A stretch of DNA of 64,000 nt from Tenodera sinensis. Lineage: Eukaryota > Arthropoda > Insecta > Mantodea > Mantidae. The first letter of the stretch is position 1. Each line of letters begins with the position of its first letter. Below the pieces are notes generated by a model. The model saw only the letters and a program-made list of their open reading frames with translations, was not told the origin of the DNA and made no database searches. Both the position numbers and the translations under genes were made by a program. The stretch is from the NCBI GenBank assembly GCA_030765045.1, contig CM060965.1:154166374-154230373 (forward strand), in the 5' to 3' direction. Positions 48,411 to 59,604 of the stretch are shown here, piece by piece.

Positions 48411-49744
48411 TGTCCCGACGAAATTCTTGTAATTAAAGGCCGGAGAGATGTGCGCTCGCATGCGATACAGTTTAGCTGGACGCAAAGTATGAATGACGTC
48501 AGAAGTAGAGCACGGCCATCAAAATGTGCAGACAAGTGCCACTGTAGAAGCAAGAGTCGAAAACAACGTAACATAGTATTCTGTGAACTAGTGAAACATT
48601 GCTTTGCAAGTGTTTGCAGATACAAGGTCAAGATGTACTATAACGCGACTGTTTTGTTTCTTCTCGCAGTGAACTCCAGACGTGGAGTATTAGTGTACTT
48701 TCATGGTCAGGCTGTACCTACCTGCAGTTGTTTACACGCGCGAGCCATAACAGTAATGTCCAGTGCACCTATGGAAAAACGCACGTCTCCACCCTTTAGT
48801 TATAATTTTCAAAACAAAAAATGTTCATATTTCTTACACACATTCATGTCACCTATCCAATGAGTTTTACCAGTGGTGCCACATTTTATACCATATGAAA
48901 TACCAATTTAGTATTATAGCACAAATGCAACTCTGGTTTAAACAATGCCACAATTCTAGTGGTAAGTGCCAGCAAAGATTTAAAGCCACACAGATAAATA
49001 AATGTTAATAATTGCAATGAAAACAGCCATTGCAACAGTCACTCTCCCTTAATGAACGGAGATGTTAACGACGTTGTATAAGTGCATTCTCACATTTGTG
49101 GCATCCTTATAGAAAACTTTCATTCGTATGTGTTTCCCTCAAAAATGCAAATTTCTCACTCGATATTTTGTGTTCTGATGCAAACGTATAATCCAACATT
49201 ATCTAGCTTATTTTCTTCTCTTCAGTAACCACACCTTTCCTACCCTTCGCATTTTGTGAGTCCAAACGTATCCACACATGTTCGGACAGTTAATTCAGCT
49301 TCAGATGTCTCTTTTAAACACTCCTTTGACACACAAAAAACATATAGCACTCACTGAGCTAATGCTCCTAAATAGAATATGTAGGGCCATTAGGAAAGTG
49401 GCAAACACTAATAACGGTGTAAACATTAATAATACTTCACAAGATCTGCTCAAATGACCTCAATAACAGCTGCAACCAGTTTGAAGTGATGTGGTTATGA
49501 TACCACATGGTAAAGCAGAACACACTTGACTAAAACCGTGCTTTCACAACTGACAATATAATTCAGCTGCCACTTTGAGCAATAAGCCCCCACAATAAAC
49601 AGTAAAACACAATAATAACATTGAGCATTACTTTCCATGAGTGACATCACTTCTACTTTCTCGCAGAACATACCAAATGTGTTGCTCAAACCACTACCTT
49701 CCTCGCGACTTCTAAGATACTAGCAACTATGGATCAACTACAGT
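48411..49744. other. Unassigned stretch
   Basis: A 137-codon frame at 48450-48863 has no recognisable motif. Nothing else is supported. Confidence 0.4.
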
Positions 49745-49872
49745 ATTTTTACTTTCTGTACTATGTATAGTAGGGGAAGAATGGCTTTGACCCAAAATGT
49801 CAATGCCCACCTTTCACCGGAGATATGTGGTTTGAGATCCCCTAATACAAAAAAAGCATTTTTAGAAAAAGG

Positions 49873-49926
<54 letters not shown>

Positions 49927-50687
49927 CTACCTGTTAACAACATAACTCAAATACGCAAAGTCGGTTAAAAACCGAAGTTGGTATTTAAGATCAATATGTT
50001 TGAAGCATGCGCCACGAAGATTGTGGCCCTAATGACCAAGTTGTCGACGGGCCCTTAAACCCGACACACTCACTCACTCACGAAGATTGTGAAGAAAATT
50101 CTTTTACCCTAAACTGCTCTTTGATTTTTTCAAAAACCTCCAACGATTTTGATTAAAATGCCATATGTTTAAGATACTTTTTATGGCAAATGAAATGCAT
50201 ATTTTGAATGATCTGGCTATAGCCCAGGTAGTCCTCTTTACTCTCGATAACTTTTACATAACTGGTCAACCGTAGGAAATAGAGCAAATGTTACTGTACC
50301 AAAAATGTAGATCTCTTTAAAACAGTAGTTATATCTATATGCATCTTTTTGTGGAGTGAACCACTTCGGAGATATTCCTTGTTATTTATATGAGCTTTGC
50401 AATACTTAAACTTTCCTCAAATAGAAGTTTGCTATTCACTTCTTATCTCTTGGCCGTGCAAAGAGAACGGAATTTCACAACCTTCATATAGCGACCAACT
50501 TTGATTTGACTATTGCTTAAAGCCTACTCTGTTTCCAAATTCCCCTTGGATCGACAAGAAAATTAGCAATAAAGTAATTTCTGGAGATGTTTATCTCGAG
50601 GAACATTAAGAAGATAGAGAAATAAGTGTAAGAATAGTTAGTACAAGAGTAGAGAAAATCATGTGAGAGCAACACATCCGATTTTGT
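49745..50687 (+). repeat. HX copy 14, complete, with GT tract and micro-LINE insert
   Basis: ATTTTTACTTTCTGTACTAT begins the copy. The GT run is 49876-49924. The core follows, with a micro-LINE at 50026-50079, and the copy ends GAGTAGAGAAAATCATGTGA and CACATCCGATTTTG. The core is moderately diverged. Confidence 0.85.
50026..50079 (+). mobile_element. Micro-LINE insertion (about 54 bp) in HX copy 14
   Basis: It is flanked by ACGAAGATTGTG at 50014-50025 and again at 50080-50091 (12 bp, perfect). Other HX copies have the uninterrupted ACGAAGATTTTGAAG at this place, so they serve as empty sites. The insert has a hairpin GGCCC (50025-50029) with GGGCC (50049-50053), loop TAATGACCAAGTTGTCGAC, then TTAAAC and ACTC repeats, the same design as the insert at 25667-25725. 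Confidence 0.85.
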
Positions 50688-51190
50688 AATAAGGAGGGAT
50701 CGGTTTTAGCATTATTTTTTTAAAAAGGACAATTTGTGACCTTTTATTAAAAAACTACATATTTTAACTTTGATATTTGAAATATTAGAAAGATACATTC
50801 TGTGGAGTGAAATTTTATGTTTCCACACCAGTGCTTTCTCGTTCCTTTGTGAGATAGGAGTGGCGGGAGATATTGCTGCTTCTTGCGGAACTGTTAGCGG
50901 CCGTGGAACTGGGACTAAACCAGGGAACTCTCAGCATTGCAGTCCACGAAAAACTCGAGTCACAGTTCACCAGAAATACGTAGACCTCAAAGCTTCACTG
51001 AAATCATATAATCAAAAGTTCCATATCAGAAATTCTGTATCCATGAATTTTGTATCTCAGAAATCAAAATGGTATATAAATCTGTATTTTCCCATGAAAC
51101 CCAGGCATCTTTGGAAGATAGCAAGGCAATGTTTCAAAGAGCTATGCCTATTCCAAGCAACTAAAAATAAGAAAAGGAAAAAAAAAAAAA
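50688..51190. other. Unassigned stretch ending in A-run
   Basis: A 189-codon frame (50770-51339) runs through an A-run at 51178-51196 into the SINE fragment and is not credible as a gene. Confidence 0.4.
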
Positions 51191-51323
51191 AAAAAACCAG
51201 CGCAACAGCCCATGAACGGCCAAGGCTTGCCGCCCAGCCGCAGCGTCCCCCACCTCTGCCCACTACAGGCATCATTGATGGGGTGCAGTACTATAGGATG
51301 GGACGCAGTCAGCGCCTGGAGCT
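51191..51323 (-). repeat. SINE-A copy 4, 3' part only
   Basis: GCGCAACAGCCCATGAACGG to GGATGGGACGCAGTCAGCG is the inverse of the SINE-A 3' half. It ends at the junction with HX copy 15 near CTCTCCGTTGG. The A-run to its left on the plus strand is not the SINE tail in this orientation. Confidence 0.7.
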
Positions 51324-51573
51324 CTCCGTTGGCATTTAAGTTTAATGTCTTTTAAGGGTGCGATACGAAGATTTTGAGGAAAATCCCTCCACCCCAAACT
51401 ACCCTTTACATGGAAAATGTTTCGAAGATGGCTGTAACGATTTTGATTAAAATGGCATATGTTTTTGATATTTTTATGGAAAATGAAATGTATGTTTTGA
51501 ATTTTCTGGCTATAGCCCATGCAGTCCTGTTCACTCTTGATGACTTTGGATAAGTGCTAAACTGTAAGAGATA
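51324..51573 (+). repeat. HX copy 15, left part (interrupted by pogo element)
   Basis: It starts at GTTGGCATTTAAGTTTAATG (5' block and GT tract missing) and runs to AACTGTAAGAGATA, where the pogo element has inserted at TA. Confidence 0.8.
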
Positions 51574-53421
51574 GGGTAAAGGCGGGGCAAATGGACAGGC
51601 TAAGCACATTTTTCATAATGAAGGTCATACTATTTACTGTAGAGTCAAAAATATTATTTTAACAGAAGCACTGAACCTTCATTTGACAAAACTGAAAATT
51701 ATATAGTCTGGAATAAGATACATGAACAGAAAAATATTAATTAGTTTAAGGATGTTACAATGTCCGTTTGCCCCAACCACAGGGGTAAAAGGACACTCTG
51801 TTGGGGGCAAACGGACACCAACAATTTTAGTCACTGTCATCACTTATACAATTGTGGCACATGAAATATGGATCATTTCCAGCCTCTACACACTTAAAGT
51901 GGTACCAGTTTGCACCAGTTGAGGCACTGAACCCAATTCTCACCTTCCTTGTAGCAATTTCGGCATTTCGTCCAGATGTCTTCTGCTTCATAGACAAGAT
52001 TCTTCTTAGCTCGTGTTCCGGGCTATCGCTGCTACCGCTTTTTCCTTTTTAACACAGACAATCTTCCTCTTTTTCAGATCATTTATAAATTCTGGGCTTG
52101 TAATAAGTTCAGACTTTCTCGAGTTTCTTTTAGTTCCTGGTTTGCTTTTAATTTCCAGAGTAGTTATTGGATGAGGACTTATCGAGTCGAGCTTGTCGAG
52201 GATGTAGAAACTTGAGTCAGGCCTGCTTGTGTTGGTGAACTGCGAACTTCGCAATTGTTCCCATTCTCTGGGATTGCATCTTGAAGAATGTCCAACGGTG
52301 CCTGATTCTTAGCTTCAAGGATCTCATTTTCAATATCAGGTTCTGCATTTTCATGTTGTTCATTCTGTAAATGAACTTGTCCTGAACAAAATACATGGTC
52401 TGTAAGACTGTTGGGATTGAAAGGATAAATTCTGCAGCTCCTGAATCCACTGACACAGTTCTACTAGGTTTCACGGAAACAAAGTGGTAAAGAAATTCTG
52501 CAAATTGTTCCCACTTCATGTAGCCACTTTCCTATAGAACAATTTTAGATCCTGGAGGCATGCCAATCTCAAAATTCTCATTGTATCGGTGACCTTTCAT
52601 TACTATAAAGGGGGGCACATATTGCCCCCTTGCTGAGACACATGCCATCACACTAATGGTTTCACCCTTTTCACAGCTTGCCTGGCTCACTACATCTTTC
52701 TTACTGCGCTGTGATATCACTTTTTTTATTTTGGTTTTAAATCAGCTACAGCCCTGTTTCATCACAGTTAAAAATGTTACCAAGTTTATTCCACAATGGC
52801 ATTCCATTCTCTCTTACAGTTTTCACAGCACCTGACATGCATTCTTTGCTCCATGTACAGCCATTTAAAGTTTTTTGCCGGTTCCGAACAATAACTACAA
52901 ATCATAAACAACCTAGTTTAGTTAGCGAATACTTTGGAAAACATTTTTATGTGGATCACAATTATATCTGTCTCTCAGAAAGCTTCGATAAGAGCGTGTC
53001 CGTATGCCCCCACAGCAAGCTGTCCATTTGCCCCCTTCTACACGCCCTTAATATACAGCTTCCCTGAGAGAGAGCAGCAGCTACTTGGTTCCAGTAAGCA
53101 TAACGACATACCAAGATACTCCCTATGATGACTGTAACACGTAGCAGAAGTTTCTAGAAGCCCTCATAATCCGCATAATCCTTGCAAACTCAGCGCATTT
53201 TCTTACAGTTTCAGAAATTTATAGACGTATATTTTTACCTGCAGAGCTTTGAAGCTGGATTCCAACAATTCTGGAAGGTCTACACAGGAAATATTTATAC
53301 AGCTGACCAACAGAAGCCAGATGAACACTCTGCGTCACAGCATACACTGTTACCAACATCGGAAGTCAAAATGCGTTAAAATTACCTAGAAGCTGTCCGT
53401 TTGCCCCTCTGTCCTTTACCC
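51574..53421 (-). mobile_element. pogo/Tigger-like DNA transposon, 1,848 bp
   Basis: Terminal inverted repeats begin GGGTAAAGGCGGGGCAAATG (left) and GGGTAAAGGACAGAGGGGCA (right, reverse complement), flanked by TA at 51572-51573 and 53422-53423. The HX copies carry the uninterrupted GAGATAGACC, which confirms the TA target. GGGGCAAACGGACA-type motifs recur sub-terminally (51768-51778, 51803-51818, 52998-53036), likely transposase binding sites. The transposase relic lies on the minus strand. The element is clearly younger than the HX copy. Confidence 0.9.
51849..52900 (-). pseudogene. pogo/Tigger-like transposase with PHD-like C-terminal finger, broken
   Basis: On the minus strand, 52880-52800 gives a psq-type HTH start (NGCTWSKECMSGAVKTVREN). 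It jumps directly to GNIFNCDETGL near 52755, the first DDE_1 motif, so the segment between them has been deleted. 52720-52532 gives KKDVVSQASCEKGETISVMA and GQYVPPFIVMKG. 52519 onward gives MKWEQFAEFLYHFV. 52254-52060 gives a Ser/Lys-rich tail (PGTKRNSRKSELITSPEF). 51968-51849 gives TKCRNCYKEGENWVQC, then after a frameshift NWYHFKCVEAGNDPYFMCHN, a PHD-like C4HC3 pattern. The family normally cuts and pastes DNA at TA sites. Frameshifts and the internal deletion make it inactive. Confidence 0.75.
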
Positions 53422-53822
53422 TAGACCTTATCGTACTATACAAAAAATGTATTTCTTACTAAAACACACAATCTATGTTCAAATAAATTCTTTTTGTGGA
53501 GTGAACCATTTTGGAGATCTTCTTTGTTATTTTTGTGAGTTTTGGAAAACTTAAAACTTTCATCAAATGGAAGATCGTCATTCATTTTTATATGTTAGCA
53601 GGGCAAAGAGAACGGAATCACAAAGCTTTAAAAATTTGACTCACTCAAAGACTACCGTATTTCCATATTCCCCTTGTACCTACAAGAAAAAACAATATGG
53701 TAATTTCGGAAAAAGTTTAACACAAAGAACTAACACGAAGAAGATAAAGCAATAAGAGTTTGTAAGAATGGTTAGTACAAGAGTAGAGAAAGCCATCTGA
53801 GTGCAACACATCAGATTTTTTT
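53422..53822 (+). repeat. HX copy 15, right part
   Basis: It continues with GACCTTATCGTACTATACAA after the TA duplication and runs to GTAGAGAAAGCCATCTGAGT and CACATCAGATTTTTTTT. Confidence 0.8.
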
Positions 53823-54335
53823 TAAATACAGACACTTGATACACTGATACATGAAAAACTACGGTGTTAAATAGAAAAAGTTAAAGAGGCCAATAAACTG
53901 TTAACCAGATACTTCATTTTTCTTTTCATTCTTATTTTTTTTTCTCGTTACTTTAAAAGAATAAATTGAACTGTTTCCGTCAATATTTCATGAATTTGAG
54001 ATATTACATGAAGTTAAAACATGTATTGTATTGCGATAACTTCTTATGTTTTCTTTACAATGTCTATGAAAGCTCGTTTCATTCTCATTTCATTCCAAAA
54101 GGTCTTATTTTTTATATTCACAGGATTTTCTCTACATAAAATGTTCTTAAGAGGTTATTCTTCTATCTGCTTTATGTTAATCGAAGAAACGGTTTTACCG
54201 CATATTTCTTGCAAGTATAAGAAGAACACAGTGGGCTTAAGCTATAATCAAAATTGGCTTTGAAATCCCTTTCTCTTTGTAATGAGAAAAAAGTTCAATG
54301 TGCTCTGTTCATAAACATTTCTCTAACCGTTATCT
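53823..54335. other. Unassigned AT-rich stretch
   Basis: No recognised features. Confidence 0.4.
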
Positions 54336-55006
54336 TTATTACTTTACCTACCTCGCATAGTATTCTATTCCCTCAAACTTGCATACCGAGATTCCTTGCT
54401 TTGAGATTCCCTAAATCGCATAGCAAGAACAAGTTATTTTTAGAAAAACATGTGTGCACCTGTTTGCGTGTCTGTGAACGGCATAACCCCAAAACAAAAG
54501 TCGGATAAATACCAAACGTTGTATTTAACTTTGTATTTAAGATATGACATGATTATTTTCAAGAAGGTATCCCACTGCATACTGCCCTTTACATGGAATA
54601 TTTTTATTTTCTCGAAATGGCTGTACCGATTTTGATCAAAATACAGGTTTAACCTATTTTCAATACAAATTAGGTATATATAGCTTGAATTTTGTGCAAA
54701 TATCCTCAAAGCACTCTTCATTCTGCATATATTTTGCATAACTGGTAAACCGTAACAGGCATCTTATTAACAAAAGATGTACATAGATCATATCAAAACA
54801 CACAATTTTTGTGGAAATAATTGTCGACATATTGCTTATTATTCGTTTGTATTTATCCATACTTATACTTTCTTTGTTCGTTCTTTTTTATTTCTTGGCC
54901 ATAAAAACGGAACGAAATTTCAAAGCCATCACATAGCGACCGCTTCTTAAAGATTTGACAATCGCTTAAAGCCTACTTTATCCTCATATATACTTGTACC
55001 TACAGG
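54336..55006 (+). repeat. HX copy 16, old and diverged
   Basis: TTACTTTACCTACC begins it. GTGTCTGTGAACGGCATAAC, GCCCTTTACATGGAATATTT and GCATAACTGGTAAACCGTAA follow in family order, and GCTTAAAGCCTACTTTATCC lies near the end. The GT tract has decayed to GTGTGCACCTGTTTGCGTG. The 3' end is lost at the junction with the SINE-C fragment. Confidence 0.7.
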
Positions 55007-55011
55007 ATATA

Positions 55012-55165
55012 TTTTGTTTGTTAACAACACTGCCAATTGCAACGATCATATCAGCACCACCAGTGTGTCGGAATTACGTCCCGCAGATCTTATATGTTGT
55101 AGATTTATCACTTTGGCTGTCACTTTTAAGTACACTTACAACTGGCAGTTAAAAGATACTCTGGG
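55012..55165 (-). repeat. SINE-C tail fragment
   Basis: TTTGTTTGTTAACAACACTG, CAGTGTGTCGGAATTACGTC and GCTGTCACTTTTAAGTACAC match the 22822-23037 SINE in diverged form. The tRNA-like head is missing. Confidence 0.6.
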
Positions 55166-55386
55166 GTTGACATTCCGGCATAATGGCAAAGCTGATAACT
55201 GAAACCTCGTTAACAAAAAATGAAAACAAAATAAATAATAATATGAAGTTGCATGACTGCATTACATTAGACCTTTCCCAGGAACTAGACCACAATCCTT
55301 GATACCAGAGACTGTCAACAACACATATAGTGGTATAGTCTCTGAATGGCCAGAAAAGGGAACATGTAGATCAGTACACTACACCT

Positions 55387-55388
<2 letters not shown>

Positions 55389-55417
<29 letters not shown>
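55389..55417. repeat. (GT)n microsatellite, short
   Basis: About 29 bp of GT close upstream of the ATT array. Confidence 0.9.
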
Positions 55418-55458
55418 TAACATGATAATCATTATCATTATCATTGTTAGTGTTGTTG

Positions 55459-55707
<249 letters not shown>

Positions 55708-55973
55708 CAGCTGTCATGGAACACATTTGAAAAAATTCTACTCAGTAGAGCAAGTGTACGTTTTTTATCTCGTGCATTTGTGTTCATATTTTAATTAATT
55801 CTAGTTTAGCTTTACGTTTTATTTTATATCCCGCAGTGAAAATTAAAAGCTGCGTGCAGGAGAGAGCGCGTTTTCCTGCTAATTGATCTCGCTTGCACTC
55901 GTACTCGTCTAAATCCAGTAGTTGGTTGGAGAAGCCGCACGATGATTGATGGAGTCGAGTAAACAAGAAAACC

Positions 55974-56140
55974 ATGTTTGTTTCAGTGGGTCGCATGCAG
56001 AGCGATGTGACAGTTGGCAGCACTTTGCGGGCTCTGCAGGCAGCCGCCCTCATCCTGCTGGCTCTGGTAGGTTCCGGGACCAACACCCTCGTCGCCATTG
56101 TATTCTACAGGCGTCCTGCTCTCCGCTCACCTTCCAACAG
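55974..56140 (+). CDS. Putative first coding exon of a class A GPCR
   Basis: The exon would encode an N-terminus and the first transmembrane helix of a rhodopsin-like receptor in the plasma membrane. ATG 55974 has A at -3 (AAAACC before it); a second ATG at 55995 is also in frame. Residues about 19-46 are a hydrophobic helix with ALVGSGTNTLVAIVFYRR, in which the Asn fits the conserved N1.50 of the G-N-x-x-V motif. PALRSPSNR then matches the usual first intracellular loop before helix 2. The frame stops being conserved-looking exactly at a donor, CAACAG|GTCAGT (56141), giving a phase-2 intron after Asn-55. GC content is clearly higher than in the flanks. No helix 2 exon is visible in the following 7.8 kb, so the rest probably lies beyond the window. 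I cannot assign the receptor family. A chance hydrophobic frame is the main alternative. Confidence 0.55.
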
Positions 56141-58649
56141 GTCAGTCACCCCAATTACAATAAATCTACTTATTATTCAATATATTACTGTATATACTAT
56201 TCTATATACTATGTTCTACTTACTATTCTATAATACTAAGGGGGGCGATAATGTTGCCCCAGCTGTATAAATAGTTTTAAACAATAAGAATTATAGCTAA
56301 TACACTTTGTGGAGAATCAAATTAATATAATTATACAAGAGTTAAAAGTGTGGTATTATTTTGCGAGTGGGAATCCATGCGAAATGAACATAGGCCGAGG
56401 GTAGCAATCCTGCGATCAAAATAACGTTACTTTTCATATCTATGGCATACACTATTTCAGACAGCCATGAAATTAGCAAACTAACAGTAGTCAAGGCCTA
56501 TATGCTACTAACAAGAGAAGTATCCCGGCCCGAACGCGCTAAAACTGATGGAAATGGGTTTAAAACATAGTGTTGTACCTCTTCAAATAGCTATTCATCC
56601 GTTAACTACATGTGCGGCTGCTAGCGTCATCTGAAGGTCACCGTACTAGCCTCACTGCGCCGTAGCTGTACAGATAATACGAACCTGAACGTTGCAGTGT
56701 TCGGTAGCGAACTACTGGCTTCAAACATGAGTAGGGTGAAGCCAATTGATCTTTCTGAACGTTGTTAACCTGTTGCGTGGATAGGTACATCGAGGTTACA
56801 CAGCAGATAATAAGTATGTAATTGGAGTGAAGGAGGAGCCGTTTGCATGTATGTGACTTCATAAGGTAAAAATACTATGTATACTGAGATGTTGCATATG
56901 AGTCTGATGGCGGAGAGGAAACTGCACATGGGTATGAGAGTTCGAACAGTTTCGGAACGTCCTCTCCAGCAAATGAAGGAACTGTAAGTCAAAGAAAATG
57001 CACACCTTCACCCCCATATAAGTCAAGACCCAGTGTGCTACAGTGTATTGGGACAATATTTGTGAGCCTTGTTTTAATCATGGTTACCATTCTTACAGAA
57101 AACTTATCAACCGTTATAGCTGCATTCCTACTGCACAGTTTCGGCGTAACATTCACCGGATTTGAATGGGTTTTCACAATAAATATTTATTGTTCCGTTG
57201 TAAAGCGTTCCAAGAAGCAATGATTACAATACATGTAAACAACTGCTCCCATGGCAACAATGAAACAGTAGCGTGTAATTAACCTATATAGAGGATCAAA
57301 TTAGGATGTGTCAACACAAGGACAATTATTTGGTATTTTTGTACTCTGATTATGTTCGACTGCTAACTGAAGCCTTAGGTTGATTACTTTTGTTTAACTA
57401 TTGAGCTCTGCATTTGAAATAAAGCTAATACATTGCAACTGTCTATATAAACAGTTTCTTTGTTTAATGAGGGATCTATCTTAGAACTTCGAGGGCCCAG
57501 ATCCCTTCAGCACCATTATTAGAGGGGCTTGGTTTTGTATTTTAGGGGGGTAGAAAGTGTCTTTTCTCGCCTAAGTCAGCACCAAGTTTAGCAGTTGTGC
57601 AGGTCTACATTTTGAAACTGCATGCAGATATTTGTTTATCCTTCGCTTGGCCTTAAAGCTTGATGAGTAGGTAGGGATATTTGAAATTACATGCAAACTT
57701 TGGGTGCAAACACAAGCCAATTTAGGAACTTATTAAGGAAGGTGTTGCAGTACTTATTATCTTCAAGTGCTTTCACTAATGAGGTCTGTTAGTAGTGCCT
57801 TGATTCAAGAGGAACTTGAAGCGATTCTTTCTTTACTGTTGCTGTGAATGACGATAAACATCTTGCTATTAACACTTGAAATCCTTGATAATTAATAATT
57901 GTTCTTTCACATTAGCCTTATAGAATAAGGTTTCTTAAAAATTGGAATCACTGAAAAGTCAATGCCATAGCCAGGATAGAAATCACGCTATGATTCACTA
58001 TCTGCAAGATAATTTTATGTGACGCGCAAAACGCAAGGCCCAGGCCACTTCAAAGTAAATACAGCAACAAAATTGATTTCTGTAAAAGAATCAGTAAGAG
58101 CACAGTTTGACAAAGCCATAGACTATGGAGCAGTAGTCTGCTATGGGCACATTCAGGCGTGGGCTATACGCCATACCATGTGTTCTGCATTCTTTTTTGG
58201 CAGGAATTCTAGTGCTATTATTTGGGCTGCTTTCAGAATTTCACCCGGCTCTTGGAATTCAATTTTATCCATATTCGTACCTTTTATCGATCATTAGGTC
58301 ACAGGTGAAAGGATAACGATTCAAATTAAAGGAAGTATTAGGCTAAGGAGCAGGTTACAAGGATAAATTGAAGTAGGATAATTTGATTTGGAACAGCTAA
58401 GGCGACTGCCATGGGAACCTTATCGTCTAAAAGGACACAATGAAGCGTGAAAGAGGATCAAATGAAGTCAGTGTATTAAGCATGTGATAATGTGAAGAAC
58501 AATTTCCACGTGACTGGACTTGAAACCAAAGTTGGCAACAAGGGAGTGGCATAAATATTTTGACGCACTAATGCACAAATTACAACTTTTAATAAATGTC
58601 TTGTATTAATAATCTTAGTTTTACAGAGGTAGAACTGGAACTTAAAAAT
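56141..58649. other. Probable intron or intergenic DNA
   Basis: It follows the splice donor of the GPCR-like exon. No acceptor with a credible coding exon was found. The frame 57035-57223 has a hydrophobic segment but no GPCR motif. Confidence 0.4.
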
Positions 58650-58727
58650 TCAATGCCACAACTGGGATTTGAACCACCGACCTTCCGCTTACCGGGCGGC
58701 TGCTCTAACCAACTGAGCTATTGTGAC
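58650..58727 (-). repeat. tRNA-like sequence (degenerate tRNA or SINE head)
   Basis: On the minus strand: an acceptor GTCACAA that can pair with TTGTGGC, a D-arm AGCTCAGTTGGTTAGAGC and a box B-like GGTTCAAATCCC. The anticodon loop reads CCGGTAA (GGT in the anticodon position, threonine), but position 33 is C and the T-stem does not pair, so it is not a working tRNA gene. Confidence 0.55.
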
Positions 58728-58843
58728 AAACTGCCAGAATGGCATTAAATTCTCAAACCAGTTCGTGTTTCTCCTGGTAAACCACAAAGGCAGTCTCACA
58801 TCAGAGACAAATTACCCCAATGGTGACTTACTATTGTAAGTAC

Positions 58844-59460
58844 TGTGGCGGGGGTTTCTTTAAAAGAAGGTTATCACATATTAGCGTGAATATAGCAGCA
58901 AATGGAGCACTGTTTTTGCTGAAAGGTGTAAAGTTTGTTGGAGCAGATGCCACTTTTATCATCAGGGGATGTGGTCGTGGAGTGGAATGCATAAATTCAA
59001 CGTACTTTTATTATAAACACATTTATTCGCTTTATATACACTTTACATCACTTTTCCAGTTGGTTAATAACTTTTAAATTGGATAGCGTCCATGCTGGCT
59101 AGAAGTTTGTGTAATTCACATTTTCACACGCCATCAACAATTATACGTCTTTACACTTTGAAGTCATAGACGCTAATGAAAGTAGTTTTTGGCGTGGGTA
59201 TAACGCAACACCGCCATTCTTTTGTATTCATCCGCGCAACAGTTCTCACTGGTCGAACTCAAAGTGACGGCAAGACATTGGATATTGAATATTAAAAGAA
59301 ATAAGTCCCTAATACACCCAAATTATATAAATTAAAAATTTACATACTCTTATAAAAATATTTACATGAACAATTTTCTATTAGTCAATATTCTGTCTCA
59401 TATGCCCCTTGTTTTGTTTTTCAAGTTGCCACCTTATTTACAATCTTGAAACACAATACA
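58844..59460 (-). repeat. 3' LTR
   Basis: The plus-strand boundaries TGTGGCGGGGG (left) and AATACA (right) give TG...CA ends and a length of about 617 bp. The right edge is inferred from the adjoining polypurine tract. On the minus strand a TATA-like GTATATAAAGCG lies near 59040-59029 with AATAAA signals shortly downstream, so promoter and polyadenylation signals are close together. The first 342 bp (plus-strand coordinates) are identical to the other LTR. Confidence 0.8.
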
Positions 59461-59480
59461 ATACTTCTCCCTACTTCTAT
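59461..59480 (-). promoter_or_regulatory. Polypurine tract
   Basis: On the minus strand it reads AGAAGTAGGGAGAAG, immediately inside the 3' LTR. Primes plus-strand DNA synthesis in LTR elements. The exact edge is uncertain by a few bases. Confidence 0.6.
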
Positions 59481-59504
59481 GATTCAATCACTTTGTACAA
59501 TATA

Positions 59505-59530
59505 TTTTTTTTTTTTTTTTTTTTTTTTTT
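59505..59530. repeat. Poly(T) run (A on the element's sense strand)
   Basis: A run of about 26 T lies between the tandem array and the polypurine tract. In the element's sense it is an internal poly(A), unusual for an LTR element, and it could mark a captured polyadenylated RNA. Confidence 0.8.
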
Positions 59531-59604
59531 CTTTACAGTCTTCTTCACTGTTTGTCTTTGTCCTTTGTTTTGACATGATACAGCATGTCTTTATAAACTT
59601 CACA

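Noticed and set aside
50770..51339. 189-codon open frame
   Set aside because: It runs through an A-run and into an inverted SINE and HX sequence.
58650..58727. Functional tRNA-Thr gene
   Set aside because: The T-stem does not pair and the conserved U33 is replaced, so it is only tRNA-like.
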